NCBI RefSeq assembly: GCF_030867145.1 | Contig: NC_134436.1 | Span: 5,828,001 to 5,892,000, forward strand | Source of the DNA: Opisthocomus hoazin | Lineage: Eukaryota; Chordata; Aves; Opisthocomiformes; Opisthocomidae | Length of the DNA: 64,000 nt | Reading direction: 5' to 3' | Shown: in pieces, positions 46,877 to 60,148 of the stretch | How the letters are laid out: every line of letters starts with the position of its first letter | Numbering within the stretch: the first letter of the stretch is position 1 | Translations under genes and position numbers: made by a program | Notes under the pieces: model-generated | Told to the model about the DNA's origin: nothing | The model's input: the letters and a program-made list of their open reading frames with translations, nothing else | Database searches by the model: none

Positions 46877-49800
46877 GACTCCAAATCTTACAGAAAGAAA
46901 AAATTGGAAAAAATTGTTGTGTGGTATCTTGAAAATGGAACAAATGCTGAGTCTGTGTAGGCTGTAGAAACATCATTTAAAAAGTGTGTGTACCTGAATG
47001 ACCAGATTTTTCTAAACAGGTAAGGCCAAAAAAGGGTGGGAGAGACGAGGTGCTGTCCCTGTGTGTTGCGAAGGAGCTGCGGCGTGGAGGAAAAGAGCAG
47101 CTTACGCCTTGGATAAAGTCCGTGGCCGGATCAGCGCATTGCGCCCACCTCTGCGCCAACGCTGTTTGCAGCAAGGCTTTCCTTCGGACGTGCTTCCCCG
47201 GTGTTTCAGTTGTACGTTTATGGCAAAGCTGATGCACTCTACGTGTACCCCCACTTTGTCTCCACCTGGTTGTGTCTCTTCAGGCTGCTGGTGTCAAAAA
47301 CTGACAAAAATTTGCAAATTCACAAGTGAATGACCCAAAAGCAAGCAGCAGTCGGAGGGGAGAGTCTGGGCAGGCATGGTGAGGGAGAAGGTGCTGCCGG
47401 ACCGACGTGCTTCCCAGTCCTCTGCTCCACACACAACCCAATCTTTTAAATTTTCCAGTGATGCCGAAGAAGGCCAAACTGCCTGGCTCTGGGAGAGCAG
47501 AGCGAGATGGAGAGGGCCGGGCAGGGTGCTCCTTGGTGGTCTGCCCCAGCCACGGAGCAGCTTCTCCAGCGTCGGAAAGGCTCGGTGGAAGGGCAGAGCG
47601 GCTCGAAGAGCGGGGCGCAGGGGCAGCGGGCGGCTGCCAAGCAGCTGGGTTGGTTTGCTTCGCCGCTGCACGCATTGGCCAAAGCTCTGGGGCAGCTGCT
47701 GGACTGTGAGCCCGGGGAAGGACCTTTGAAGGCGGTGATGCTCTGCTAGGGAGTTTAATTACGAGTAGGACTTGGGAGGAGTTTGGTGTGGAAGTGGTTG
47801 TGTTCCCACAGGAGACTTTTTTTTTTTTTTTTTTTCCAGGCAAGCATGTGGTTATGCCGCGTGCCAGTGGATCCTGGTACTGAGGTATCTGTGTATTTAC
47901 TCATTAAAAAAGGAGAGCCTGCGCTGCAGTTTGGCACTCTTGCTGGAGATGCGCTGGTCCTCACTTCCTCCCAACTCCGATTTCGAGTTGCACTTAGCAG
48001 TCCCTCTGGAATTGTGACAAAGACACAGATTTTGGGGGGAGGGGGAGTATGGCGTTGTTCACCTCGGAAAAAATATTGTCTTTCCACTAGCAGCATCCTT
48101 CCTGCTCTGTGAAAAAGCTACTGTGTGCCCACTGCCAGTGATGCCTTAAGAGAAATCTGCACTGGCCCGAGAGGCAAGAGAGGTCAAACTTTGCTTTGCT
48201 AAAGATCACATTTCAGCAAACGGAAAGGCCATAAATGCCTGCACTGGTTGCCTTGTCAGGGATTGGAAAGAAAATTGGAACAGAGGGAGAAAAAAATCAT
48301 TTATTCAGGGCAAGAGCAGCAATGAAAGCAAAACCAAAATTCGCCCTGCATGACCAGCAAGGCAAATAGCGGTGCTGAAGAATGAATTAACTTCTCCTTC
48401 AAAGCCACTCTCACAGGGCCTGGTTCGCTGCAGAGAGGCAGCAAGTACAGGGTCAGCAGGTGCCTGCGCTAATCCGCACCCCGCGACTGGCCGGAGAATG
48501 CTGTCACGGGCAAGCGGGCGCTGGCTGATGTGCCCTCCTCGTAGCACCTTGCGCTTTGAAGGTGCTTTGGAAGATCTCGGTGAGCAGAACGTGGGCTTCC
48601 CAGAACAGAGGGAGCAGAGGAAATACACATCCTGCTTCATCTCTGTAAGAGAAAGACTCTCGGTACTGTGACTGGGGAAGTAAATAGACTGGATGCCCTC
48701 CTGAGTGTTCCTCTCGGTGTGTTTGCTGCGGTGCATGCAGTCCCAAAACATGGGTATTTGCAGTTTTGAGTCTGCCTATATGAACCGGTTTCCTGCTTGT
48801 ACTGTGTTTGTCTCTTCTCTGCTGCCCCTTCTGAATATTTACATATCTGAGGTCTTTTTACCTTGCACAATCCTTGGGGAAAATACTCAGCCTGCAGGCA
48901 TTTTGCACTAGAAATGTTGCAGTTTAGAGATGATGGGGCCCTGTTTAACACGACTGCAGGATGTCAAGGTGGGGACAAACCCGCCCTAAACTGCCCAGTG
49001 ATGTTCTGTTGCAAGGACAAGCAGTACCATCAAACAAGCACAACAAAGACCTGTCTGAGCTGGTTATTTGGTATTTTCCCGTGGTTCTTTTGGAGTGTGT
49101 AGTTATTTTGAGTGGATGCAAGAGGGAAAGAGTCAGCTGAGAAAACTTACAGCAGCCTAATTTCTTGGGGAACAATGCCTTAAAGCAGAACAACTACTTT
49201 TCTCTTTCCCATGTTTCCTTTTCACTTATTCTCTGGTTGCTGTTAATCTGAAATGTACCTGTGTCCACTTTTTCTTTATTCCTAAGTCCAATGTTAGTAT
49301 AAATTGCTTCAATAGATCACTGCGTTGTTTAGGACTTCAACAATCCTGATCCTAATGGTTAAGCCTGTTGTTATCCATTGCTTGTTTAGCATCAAAACCT
49401 CTCTTCTTCTGTCAACCTGTGTCATAATCGGAGATAACATATTCCTGTTTTAGTGATGGCAAGCATCTCTTCTTTAATAACTTTCTACAGGTGAAAGTCT
49501 TCTACTAATTCTGGCCTTGTCAGGTTATTTCCTTGGTATAAACTCTGCCTTGACACCGATTCAGATGGCAGTCAAAGCAGTGGAGTACATATCCCAGTCC
49601 TGAGGAAGAGCCTGAGCTGGGGCAGAGCTTCGGAGCAGCATGAGGTAACGTGGGCTGGTGGGTGGCCTCCCCTTGCTCGGAGATGCGGGCTCTGGTTTGG
49701 TTCAGATGCTCACCTGCTCATTCACGACGACATGAATCATCTCACTTGGCCACAACAGGACCTTGATCTTGCTTAGGGGCCCTTATTCCACAGCCACATA

Positions 49801-52800
49801 CAAAGGAAAATTTTGTAGCTATTATTCCAGGGCTTAAGTTCTCTCTCTCACGACCAGACACATGGCCTAATATCTGCTGGCAGGCTGGGAATACAAAATG
49901 AAACACCATTATATATGATCTATTTACAGCTGTACATGTGCTGGTGCTGATCCATCTGTGTTTCAGGCCATGTGCCACTTGAGGTATACTGGGAGGGGAG
50001 CCCATTTAGAAAAGAAGTTTGCAGAGCAACACGTTTCAGCTGATGATCTTGGATAAGATCTTTCGCCCTCAAGGTTTCATTTTTCTTCTGCGTCTGATGA
50101 CCACTGTGAGACAATAGCAAGCCTGCAGCCAGCTCATTAGCTTTGAATGGTTAGTTCCTACAGAGTTCAGCCCTCATTTAGGGACCGAGTTGGACGGCAG
50201 GGTTTTCAAAAGGGCTCTGGCAGTCTGGTGTCACACGCTTCTGAAAATCTGAGCCATATACGGGGCTGAATTTAGCAAAGATTTGAAAATTGTGCCCCAC
50301 TTGTGGTTGCTGAGAGGTCCGAATCCTGCATGGTGACAAACTCCAGTGTCTTTCCAGGTGGTGTGGGACCCTCATACCCAGCTGGTTTTCTGGTGAGCAC
50401 TTCGTGGTTGGTTTGCACCTTCTGCTTCATCCTTACCATGTTTTGCCATACTAGGTGTAACGGAACTGGCCAAGATGCCAGTAACAAATACCATCTTTTT
50501 CTTCTGTTGATGAGTCTCCTGCAAATACCCATTTCTAAGAGTCTGCTAGTCCGAACTGGCTGAACACTCTGTACAAATGTATTGCAGCTCGCAGAGTGCT
50601 GGTGAATTATTTGCCGTGACTAGCCTTTGGCTATTTACTGTGAGTTATGCAGAGTGAGTGATTAATCATGTACTTGAGGTGCTTTTGTTTTGTTTTGCTT
50701 TTTCACTCCGTGACCGGATAGCTGAAACAAGAGGAGTGAAATGAGGAAATTCAAGTTGCCACATAAAGGCTTCCAGCATGAACGCTAGAGCCAATACACA
50801 TTCATGTGAGAGCTGGCGGGGTTTTCACTTCTTCCACTACCTCTGTGACATTTTGGCAATTCCTGAGCCCATTGCTGAGCTTTTAACTTGTCCCATGTGA
50901 CACAATCCAAATATACCGGGCCATGCTCCTTCTCAGTTACAGCAGTGATAGAGCAGGCATCCAGAAGATATTCCTCTTTAAGGAAAATCAATATTTTTTT
51001 GTGCAGGAACCCCATGGACTGGATGTGTGTCCTTTTTGCTCAGCCAGTGCTGCAGTGCAGTGTGAGAAGAGCATCAGCATTCATTTGAGCAACAGGGTCA
51101 TCATGTTCAAGGTAAATGGGGACATGACCCTAAGGCAGGTTTTATTTTGGCTTATTCTGAGATAGCTCAAGGTCAACTGTGCCAAACCAGTGGCTTTAAT
51201 TCTCTGTCTGTGAGGAGAGTTCAGCGCAAATCCAGCCCAATTCCCAATAATAAAATCCCCAGTGGGAGGAGAATCGTGTTGACTGGAAGTGTATGTGGTG
51301 GTGTATGGGTGCACAGCATGAGAACTCTTCTCAGCTGAGTTCTGAGAACTGAGCTGCTCATCCCTGCCGTTTACGTTGGTGCCTGCTCTGCTTTGGCTGA
51401 GGTCGGGGCAAGCAAAGCAGCTTCTCAAATGGGGAAACTTGGGCACCAGGTGAGGACTAGTGCGAACTGAAGAGTTACTTGAGCGTACAACATGAAAACT
51501 GCTTATTTAAAGCATGTAGTGCAGTGTCCTCGAGCCCACAGTTGGGTAAAACTAGCAGACGTATGCAGTTGATGTTGGTATTGCTCACTTTGGATTTATG
51601 TTCCCTGTATAATCAGGTTTTATTACTTAGGCGTGTACCTGTTCATTACCCAGCTCCTTCTCAGCAGCATCCCAGAATCTATTGCTTGTAAATAGTTTGC
51701 GAGCACCTTCAAAAAGAACCTCTTCCAAACGTATACCCTCCAACTTTGCCTGGGGATAAGGATTCTCTGCCTCTTGGAGTAGATGAGGCATTTTTTGTCC
51801 TCATTTTAAACGCACAGGCAAAGATTTTGAAGAATGTCCTATGATTTCAGAAATCGCAGTGTCTGAAGATTAATTTAGAGGCATTGTTGAACTACTCTGC
51901 AACCCAGGTATTGAATTTCAGGCAGCTCAAGTCATACCCCAGAATAAACATTTTTAAAATGTTTAGCTGTTTTTGAAATTCTTCCTTATGATATTTTCTA
52001 TTACCTTCTTATGCTTTCATTCACAGAATAAAAACCACATTCAGCTGCAACCGTGATCCTGGGCAGCAGGTACAAACCAGTAGACAGAAAGAGACAGTCA
52101 GTGCTTTGGCAAGCCTGGAACCCACGTGCAAGGCAAAGAGAGAGTAGGAAAAGGAGCAGAGAAGCTGCACGTGCAAGTTCGTTTAATTGCCCTGGTAGTT
52201 CTTCAGGTACGTTCAAGTCAATCTACATCTGGATCTTTGACCACGTTTTTTATCTAGATTAGTTTGTTGCACACTTTCATTCCACGGTTCGTAACTGTGT
52301 GTGTTTGTTTTATGCTTCCTTCTTTCCAACGCTTGTAATGCTCTGTCTTGACTTTCGAGTGGTCAGAAAGATTTGGACTACTTGACTGGGTTGTTTCCTT
52401 GATAGAGAGGAAGACTGGAGTCTGTTTTCAAAATCTCACTTATTCATGAGTTATTTACACCCTTGGATGGGATTTTGATGGCAAAGCTGATGCTAATAGC
52501 AGGTGCAGATCTATTTTCAGAGCTACAGCAGGATCAGCACTGTCTCTCAGCACCTCCAGCCAACAGCAGTCGATTCTCTGCCCAAAGCATCCCATGACAC
52601 CACGATGCAGAGTCCTAACTCTTCCCCAGCACAAAATGGGGCCCCACCACAGAGAACATGAGCTTGGCACGCAACTTGGAAATGATTTCTCTCCCATATA
52701 TTCAGCCACCTGGCTCAGCTGTCAATTAAGTAGTTTGTTCTGCTGACTTGTTTTTGGGGCCAGTCCAACTGGGGTCGTCTTGCTGACCAAGAGAGTTGAA

Positions 52801-53400
52801 GGGGTCCCTGGTCGCTTGTCACACTTGAAAGCACTTGGGCAGGGCAGGCACATCTCCCACCTCCCTCACTTCCAAAGAGCATGTGCGCTCAGGTACGTTA
52901 CACCAGTGTCCTGTCCCTGCAGCGAAACCCCTTGGGAGCTTTCAAATAAAGCCGCTTTCAAAACTTCACAGGGAAATGAGAAGTTGTGTAAAATTCCAAA
53001 GGAAGCAGAAGGTATTACTTGTTTCCTCAAAATGAAATAAAACTTCTTAGCTTACTGATATCTTTCTGGCTAGTCCTGCTCCACTGCTTTATCATGTTGG
53101 CTTACGCACATCCGTTGCCATTGTTACATCTGATATTCTCAAGAATACAAGCCTTTCTTTTGGGAAACGGGCTTTATTTGTTAACTTCTCTTCTCCCTTT
53201 TGGCTTGGCTGTGAAATCATACAACAAAAATGACACACAAAAATAAGCTCTTTAGAATTTCATTTGCTGCATAAAATAAGGAGTTCAGTGATACTGCTGA
53301 TGAAATGGAAGGGGCAGATAGCTATGAAAATACACCGTAACTATTTCAAGCAGCTGGTGAAATGTGAATGTTTACCAGGATGAACCATTTTATAGTGCTT
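46877..53400. other. Intergenic stretch, no gene recognised
   Basis: Mixed composition. A small GC-rich part at 47.35-47.75 kb carries overlapping open frames up to 187 codons (minus, 47280-47843) that look fortuitous and read through a poly(T) run. The rest, to 53.4 kb, has only short open frames. No RNA gene, LINE fragment or exon pair was recognised. Confidence 0.55.
47817..47835. repeat. Poly(T) run
   Basis: Nineteen T in a row, followed by ccagg. It looks like a 3' splice-site tract on the + strand, but no exon was recognised after it. It could equally be a reverse-oriented poly(A) remnant. Confidence 0.9.
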
Positions 53401-53900
53401 TAGTTTCTCCAATTTGGCCCCAAGGACAACCAGAAATAGAGCAAAATATTAAATTATAAATGTATTCTTAAGGTAAGTACAAAGAGTAAAACTGGCAAGA
53501 TGAAACCTGGCACCTCCAGGGAGTATATCCTACCCCTTGTCTAATTCCAGTGATTTGCATGAAGCAACGTTCCTTATGTTGGGGATTGCACAACTTTTGT
53601 GGTGTTACATGCAACTACCTTTTACTGCCTAGACAAACTGTCAGAGCATTAACCTGAGGTTTTCCATGTAATGTTCCAGATGCACATCCCCCATGAAAAA
53701 GCCCATAATTCAGCTTATTTATAGCTGAATAAAAAACAATGCCTCCAAATAGAAGTCAGAGTTCAGAGGGATTGGCTGGTACAGCATTTTAAAGCCTAGT
53801 TCTCAGCAGGTTATAGGGCTGGGGAGAGGCCATAATAGGATATTGAAATGTTTTTCTTTTTCAGACTTGGCAATAAATTCCTTGACATCCCGTTATAATT
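53401..53900. promoter_or_regulatory. Candidate non-coding regulatory element
   Basis: A stretch without usable open frames that holds an octamer ATTTGCAT (53553-53560) and a perfect 8-bp inverted repeat (53708-53715 and 53723-53730). The repeat's loop region contains a MEF2 consensus on the minus strand (CTATAAATAA, 53724-53715). Clustering of such sites in repeat-free DNA is typical of enhancers, but conservation was not tested. Confidence 0.3.
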
Positions 53901-56250
53901 TTATGAGCTGGTTGAGATTGTCGTACTGCATTAGCTCCTGACAAGCCTCCCTGCAGGGAGGAGCGCAAGGCCGTGCCTGCTGTCCATCTACACGCAACGC
54001 CGCAGAGAAGTGGGTAGGTTTTTGGCTCATCTGCCTGTGTGGAAGGAGATAATTGAAGCAGTCTACCGACTGCCCAACTGGTGTGGCATTTTAGTGCCGC
54101 AAGGGGCTATCCCGGATCCTTTGAAAATCCCGGTCTGAATCTTCAATGTTAGTGCCAGCTCACACATGGAAACACGGGTGCAGAAGCCAAAACCAAAGGA
54201 ATGAACATGTGAGCAGGAGCTCGCTGTCTAGGCTACATCAGTTGTCCCGTGCGTGGACTCGTATCACCTGATACTGCAGCCCGTGGTGATCTGTAAACAT
54301 AACCCCTGCAACATCTTCCCTGTATGAACTGATTTTGCATCTGTTTTGGTTAAAAAAGCATTAGCTTAGGCTCCCATGCCTCCTCTGAGTGTTTTACGTG
54401 CTGCTTCCCTTCAAGCAAAGTAAACCAGTCAGTGGACTGAAGGGAACTTTCTACGTGGTAGTTATCTACATAACAAAAATGCACATACGACCTGTCATCT
54501 GTTTCTTTTTCCCGACAAACTGCAAAATCAACACACACAAATATGTTTATATGAACAGGCCAGAAAAACAGCTGGTCCATCAAATAAAAAGGGGCATGCT
54601 TGGCTCTGCGAGGCCAAGCGTTCAACTGGATCCCATGTATTTATAAAGTGAGAAAGTAGAGCATATTTGAGAACGCAGGTGTATAAATATTTCTGCCAGA
54701 CCTGTTGGAGTATTTGAAGTCTCCCTCAAGCCGCTGCTCTGACTCACGGCTTTCCAGCATGTGGGGAATGCGTGCAGGCAGCAGCACTCCAGATCCTGGA
54801 GACACCATCGGCCGTGGCCGTGGGGCCGGGGCTGCGTCGGCCCGAGGGGGCTTTGACCGGGGAGCACTGGAGGAACCCCTGGGTCTGGCTCCTCCAGGTT
54901 GCAGCAGCACGGCAGAGGTGGGGCAGCAAGCGAAGGCTGGGGTGGAAGCTTCGCCCGGGGTGGAAGCAGGAGGCTGACTCTGCGGAGGTGCTTCGGGCAG
55001 ATGTGGAGCTGACCGTTTGTTTCCTTGGCCTGCCATCCATGGAAGAAGGCTGTGACTTAACTGCCAACATGGAAAAACCATCTCAGGTCTTAAGTCTAAA
55101 CTTCAAAGACGGTCATTATATTTAATGTTACAAACCCCCTAATAATCCCGAGGAGGGAGAGCGGAGCAACAAGGTTGGCACACTGACACAAACTGCAGAC
55201 GCAGTGCAAATATTATATTAGATACTTCCCAGCTATGACTTCCTCTGGAGTGCTGTCACTGCTGCACATGGAAAAGTAAATCCTTTCATAATAAAACACA
55301 TGCACATACATACACACACGCACACCTGCAGAGCCATAACCCAACCGTTGCATAACGCCGGCTTTCTCAGCAAAGCTCGTGTAAGATCTCTGTCCGTTAT
55401 AGAGCGATCCTGCCGTTTATCTGAGCTGCAGCCAGGGTAATATGCTTGTACAAAGTAGGTTTTCCAATATTTCACCTCCTTTTCTCTACGTAGCTACAGC
55501 ATCCACAACTAAATAAAACAACTATTAATAGCTTTTTCTCAGTTATAGCCTTTTTTTGTTCAATGGGCCTTCTGCGTGGAAAGTTTCACGAAGAAGAACT
55601 TTTTGAGCCAAAAGGACAGGAAGAAGTATAAGATCTGTGGTAGAATTTGAAATCACAGTAATGTTTAACAGCCGGAAGCTCCAAAGCGGGTTGAGTACTC
55701 TCAGACAAGCATAACCGACTTTGTCTCCAAAGAACATCTGGCAATTTTTGTGCCCAACAAGTAAATTTTGTAGGCCAGCTCAGAGAGGAAGAAAGGGAAC
55801 CCAGAAGCTGGTTGTGATATCAATGCTATTCCGCAGCTAACAAAAAAATACTTTTAAGCTGCGAATCTGCTGATAAACTTTCCTGCCAGCACTAGAAGTA
55901 TTACATTTCTACCAAACTCTGGTGTCAGTTTTACTCCCAGAGCCCTGCGAGCGCTCCCTGCCTCTGCCAGTTTGGTGACTGCACTGCCTCGACCCTGTAA
56001 GTGGAAGGCCAGCCTCCACCTTTTTTGGTATCCCCGAGTGTAAACGTAAGTCTGCATGCAAATGTGTCCTGGCTGAAGGCCTGAGAAAGAGCTTCAGGGA
56101 AAAAATAAACAAAAAGATGTTTAAGACATGATCTTTCTTTATGGAAAACTGTGGCACAACTCCTGCTTCTTTCAAAAAGAGCTGGGCTGTGCCCATGGCA
56201 TTTAGGCTACACAGTCTGTAAATTGCCTTGGACTGAACATTAATTTAGAG
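53901..56250. other. Intergenic stretch with small CA-rich repeat
   Basis: Mostly AT-rich with one GC-rich patch at 54.77-55.0 kb, where open frames of 108-146 codons overlap in several frames (judged fortuitous). A CA-rich simple repeat lies at 55295-55327. No gene was recognised. Confidence 0.55.
55295..55327. repeat. Imperfect (CA)n / (ACAT) microsatellite
   Basis: aaacacatgcacatacatac followed by acacacgcacac: a short, imperfect CA-rich repeat, likely polymorphic. Confidence 0.85.
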
Positions 56251-56289
56251 AATTGAGAATATTGTTTCTTTGGTTCACAGTGTAGGAGC

Positions 56290-56660
56290 TCCCTAGTGTG
56301 AACAAGATGTTTTATGTTGGATAAAGGAAGTCACGAATTTTACCTTTCATGTTATAAACATGAGCTGAAGAAATCACATGTGGTTGTTATACCATTAGAA
56401 TTTCCTAATTTAGAGTTTATTTCAATGACATTATTAGAATTTTATAATTTTAATAAACTCTACAGGCATCTTCGAGGCGCTCATTCAACTTCCACTGACT
56501 CTCAACAATGGTATAATAAACCCCTGGGCTGGATCTGTTCCACAAGCCCCGCCAGCCGCCTCTCCCTCGCTCATCACCACGCTGATGAAAGCCACTAGAT
56601 GTCACTACTATATTGCGCTAATAAAGTTAAAATAATATTTTTCTGGCAGTAAATGTCCTG
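56290..56660. promoter_or_regulatory. Candidate non-coding regulatory element with RUNX and E-box motifs
   Basis: AT-rich repeat-free DNA with an E-box CACATGTG (56375-56382) overlapping a RUNX motif TGTGGTT (56379-56385), several TAAT/ATTA cores and an aacaatgg SOX-like motif near 56503. RUNX2 is known to drive FGF18 in skeletal tissue, and FGF18 is the expected next gene. A link is inference only. Confidence 0.3.
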
Positions 56661-57678
56661 ACTCATAAGGAAGCTGGGTTATAAAAGCTGTGGATAGTTT
56701 GGATTCCTTCCAGTTAAAAAACAAAACAAAACTTTTTTCTTTTTTTTTTTTTTACTAAAAATATTGGATCCAAGTTCAAAACAGCCGTTTAACAAATAAC
56801 ATTGACTTGTATTTTAAAAGGAAAATTACTTTGAAGTTAATACCAAGTAAAGAAACATGGTCTGTGGCTCTGTGAACTGAGATGATGGGAAAAAATTCTA
56901 TCTGAAGGTCTGCAGTGCTAAAGACAAGGCTTGACTAAATGTAGGGTTGGGGACATTCAGGAAGACGCATATTCTCTGCTCAACCAGAATGCGAGGCAAA
57001 AGGCCAGTGAAGTAATAGTAATAAGCAGTAATAATATTGTATATTTATATGGTGCCTTTCATCCTCTGGGTTTCCACGCTGCAGTGCCTAGCTGACTGCA
57101 GATACACTAATCACTTCGCTCACCACCGAGCAGGAACCACCCTTGGCAAGGCCGTGGCGGCTGTCGAGCAGCACATTAGGAGTCGCTGCTCCAATTCCAG
57201 AGATCATGAGGGCATTTCTGAAGCAGGTAAAGTGTGTTTTGATGGGCCAGCTCTGCATTTGTCCCTGCTGCTGGGGCTAATTCAAGCTCTCTCATATGTT
57301 TCTCTCTGCCGGAGGGGCAGGGTGTTTTGGCTTTGTTTTGTTTGTTTTAAGACTTTGGTTCTTGAAAAATTGGCGGGTGAGCTCAACTTTTTAACCCTTC
57401 CCGGGAAGAAATTTAACATGTTTCAAGTGGCCACCTGATTATACCTTACCGTTACCTAACAGAATCCTTAACATTTTTCTTTTGATGTCGCCTAGGCAAG
57501 AACCCGTCAGATCTGCCTTACACTGCTGCAGGTAACGAACATGCTGAACTCTCGATGGTGGAGGATCCAGAGAATGTCTGAAACTCTAATAAGAAAATGC
57601 TCAGCTGAGGTAGGGCCTCCCTTCTCTATCTAGAGAAGCACTTTTCTGAAGATAAAGCACACAGCGTTCTTTTGAGAT

Positions 57679-57696
57679 GGGATGGGAGGGGATGGG
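57679..57696 (+). other. G-quadruplex-forming motif
   Basis: Four G-tracts with loops of one or two bases (GGG-AT-GGG-A-GGGG-AT-GGG) meet the canonical G3+N1-7 rule on the + strand. The surroundings are AT-rich, so it is isolated. Confidence 0.8.
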
Positions 57697-60106
57697 TATT
57701 TTTGTCCCATTGAATCCTTTGCCTTTTGTCAACCAGTATGTGATCTGGACATCTTTGTGCAATTAGGTAATCAGTATTTTGGTATGGAAGTGAGAGCTCA
57801 CGTTAGGAAGGCAGCCTTTTTTGGCAGTGTGGGATTCTGTCTCCACTCGATTTTGTTATTGCGGTAGAATTAGCTGCAGTTAATGGCATTTTACAGAGGA
57901 GCATTCTATACTCTGAGGAACCTCAGTGCAGCTACGGCCTGGAGTGGAGCCCATCCCTGTGTCTGGGTGGGTCGTGCTGCACAATGTGAGGGGGGTCTCA
58001 CGGGCCTTTCGCTCCCAGTAAATGTGGCTGCTCTGGGAGTCCTTGCCCAGAAAGATGGAGAAGAACCATTCTCTACTACTATTGGCACATGTGATCATTG
58101 AGAGAAAGCCATTAGTTTCTCTGTCAGGACTTCAGTAGTTCTAGTCTGTGTGTACTGCATAACATCAGTGGGCTACGGTACAAAACAAGTGTCAACCGTG
58201 CCCTGGCTTTCATCTGCAAGGGAGGAGCTCGTTAACTGACCTGGAACTAGCATCGAAGGGAGGTGAGATGTTTTTTGAAGTGTCTGGAGCTGGGCTGGAC
58301 ACAGTGCCTGAGAAAAAGCCCACTACACATCAGCTTTGCATGGAAAGCGCCTACTGCCTGCCTGCTCTTCTCCAATGATGCCTCTGTTTTAATGTTAGTT
58401 AGGATAACTAGTGGATAAATCTATGGTCTGGAAAGCACTTTGGAACTCCTGGTGCTGTATCACTGTAGGCTTCTATTAAGTACCTGGTATCAAGCAAAAA
58501 ACTCATCCAAAGACACTCACAGACACACACTGTAACTAAAACTGGAGAGAAAGTTAACCATCCTCTCTCCTGATGGGTAGTACTACAGAGCCTGTATGTT
58601 CTAGGCCTAGGTAAACTCCCAGACAGAGAAGGAATGAGACAGAGAAACAAGGCAAAGGCAAGAATAACTCACTTCCCTGGCTCAAGTTACCGACAAAGGC
58701 ATGAAAGACTCAGCCTGTAGTATAAATTATGACCCGTCAACTCAACCAGAGTCATAATAAGAAGGGAGGAATCAGATGAGTAAAGCAATAGGGGAAAAGC
58801 AAATACTGTGAGTAATGGCAACAAGAGGTTAGTTCCCTAGAAGTTGTCTAACCACATTAGATAGCACAGCTTAGTGACGAAGTCTGGGCCCAGTGTCTAG
58901 AGAATAAATCAAATGGGTTTTTTTGTTGTTGATAAAACATTTTCTCCATGGCAGATGGATTTAATATTTTAGTATTTCCATACTGTTCAAGACTTGGAGT
59001 GGGGATGCTTTTCCAGGATTGCATTATTGATGGCTTCTTTTCCAAGGGATGCAAACTCAGAGAGTTCTCCTAGGACTTCTTGCTATAGACTGTAAAGTGA
59101 GGATTTTTGTCTCTCTCTTCTTTGCTTCTTCCCTCTGTTTGTTGACTTCAGTGTTTGCTCCTGACCCAGTTAATTTCTCTGGGACCAGCTAGTTCCTCCC
59201 GCTCTTACTTCTGCTTGCTTCTCTCCCCTGCTCCTCCTTCATCGTCATTTCCACACCTCTCGGCTGTCCAGGTTGTGGGGGCTAGCCTAGATATTGCCAG
59301 GCTGACAGCCGTAGCAGGCAGCGCTGGTGTCAGTGTACCACCAAGCTGCCCCTCACACCGTGTGCCAGCTCCCCTCCTCTCCAGCCTGCTCCCAAATTAC
59401 TCTTTGCCCAGAGCAGTACGAATGGTGGAGCATTCCCAAAGCGCAGCACAAGGAAGCAGAACGACTCTGAAGTGCAGTGTTCTCTTGGCTGAATGGCAAA
59501 GCTGAGGTGCGTATCATCTCCTATGACACAGGTTATTTGCTATTCTTTTAAAGCAATGTAACCTTCAAGGGTATTTTTCTGAAAGGTACCTCCCCAAACC
59601 AGCCTCTTCAAACTAGGTTCTGTGCATAAATACATCCAGCTGGTGCACAAATATGTCCAGCTGCCACAAGATCACGTAAATTCATAGGTATCAAGTGGTA
59701 TAACGTGGTACACTGCCAGCTTCCTCAGTTGACTTGTGTGATCTGACCAGGGCTCTTGAATGAAAGAGATGCAATGCATCTGAGCTAACTCGCCACCAAA
59801 ATGCTTTTTCACATGTGAATTTCCATTCTGCTGTATCTTGTCTTTCAGCTTTGTCGGACAGTACTGGATTTGCAACAAACTCAGGTAGTATAACCTTCCA
59901 GTCCTGAAAATACACAGTGGGGAGCTCTTCCTTCTGTACTGCCAGGCTGTCCGTTTGGTCTTCCTGCTGACAAGTTTACACTCTAACCAAACCTCAAATT
60001 CAGACTGCCTAGATCAAAGAAGGTTGGCTGGCAAGTCTAGATGGAGATGTATAGTAGATCAGCCACTACAGAAACCTAGCAGTGTTACACGAAGGCGGTC
60101 AAAGCC

Positions 60107-60148
60107 ATACATATACATAGATACATATATATACATATATATATATTT
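60107..60148. repeat. AT-rich microsatellite (TA/ACAT)n
   Basis: An alternating atacatatac / atatatatac array ending in atatatatattt, about 42 bases. Simple sequence, likely variable between individuals. Confidence 0.9.

Noticed and set aside
47280..47843. 187-codon minus-strand frame
   Set aside because: Begins with Lys codons from a poly(T) run, low-complexity Ala/Pro/Ser-rich, overlapped by frames on the other strand, no motif.
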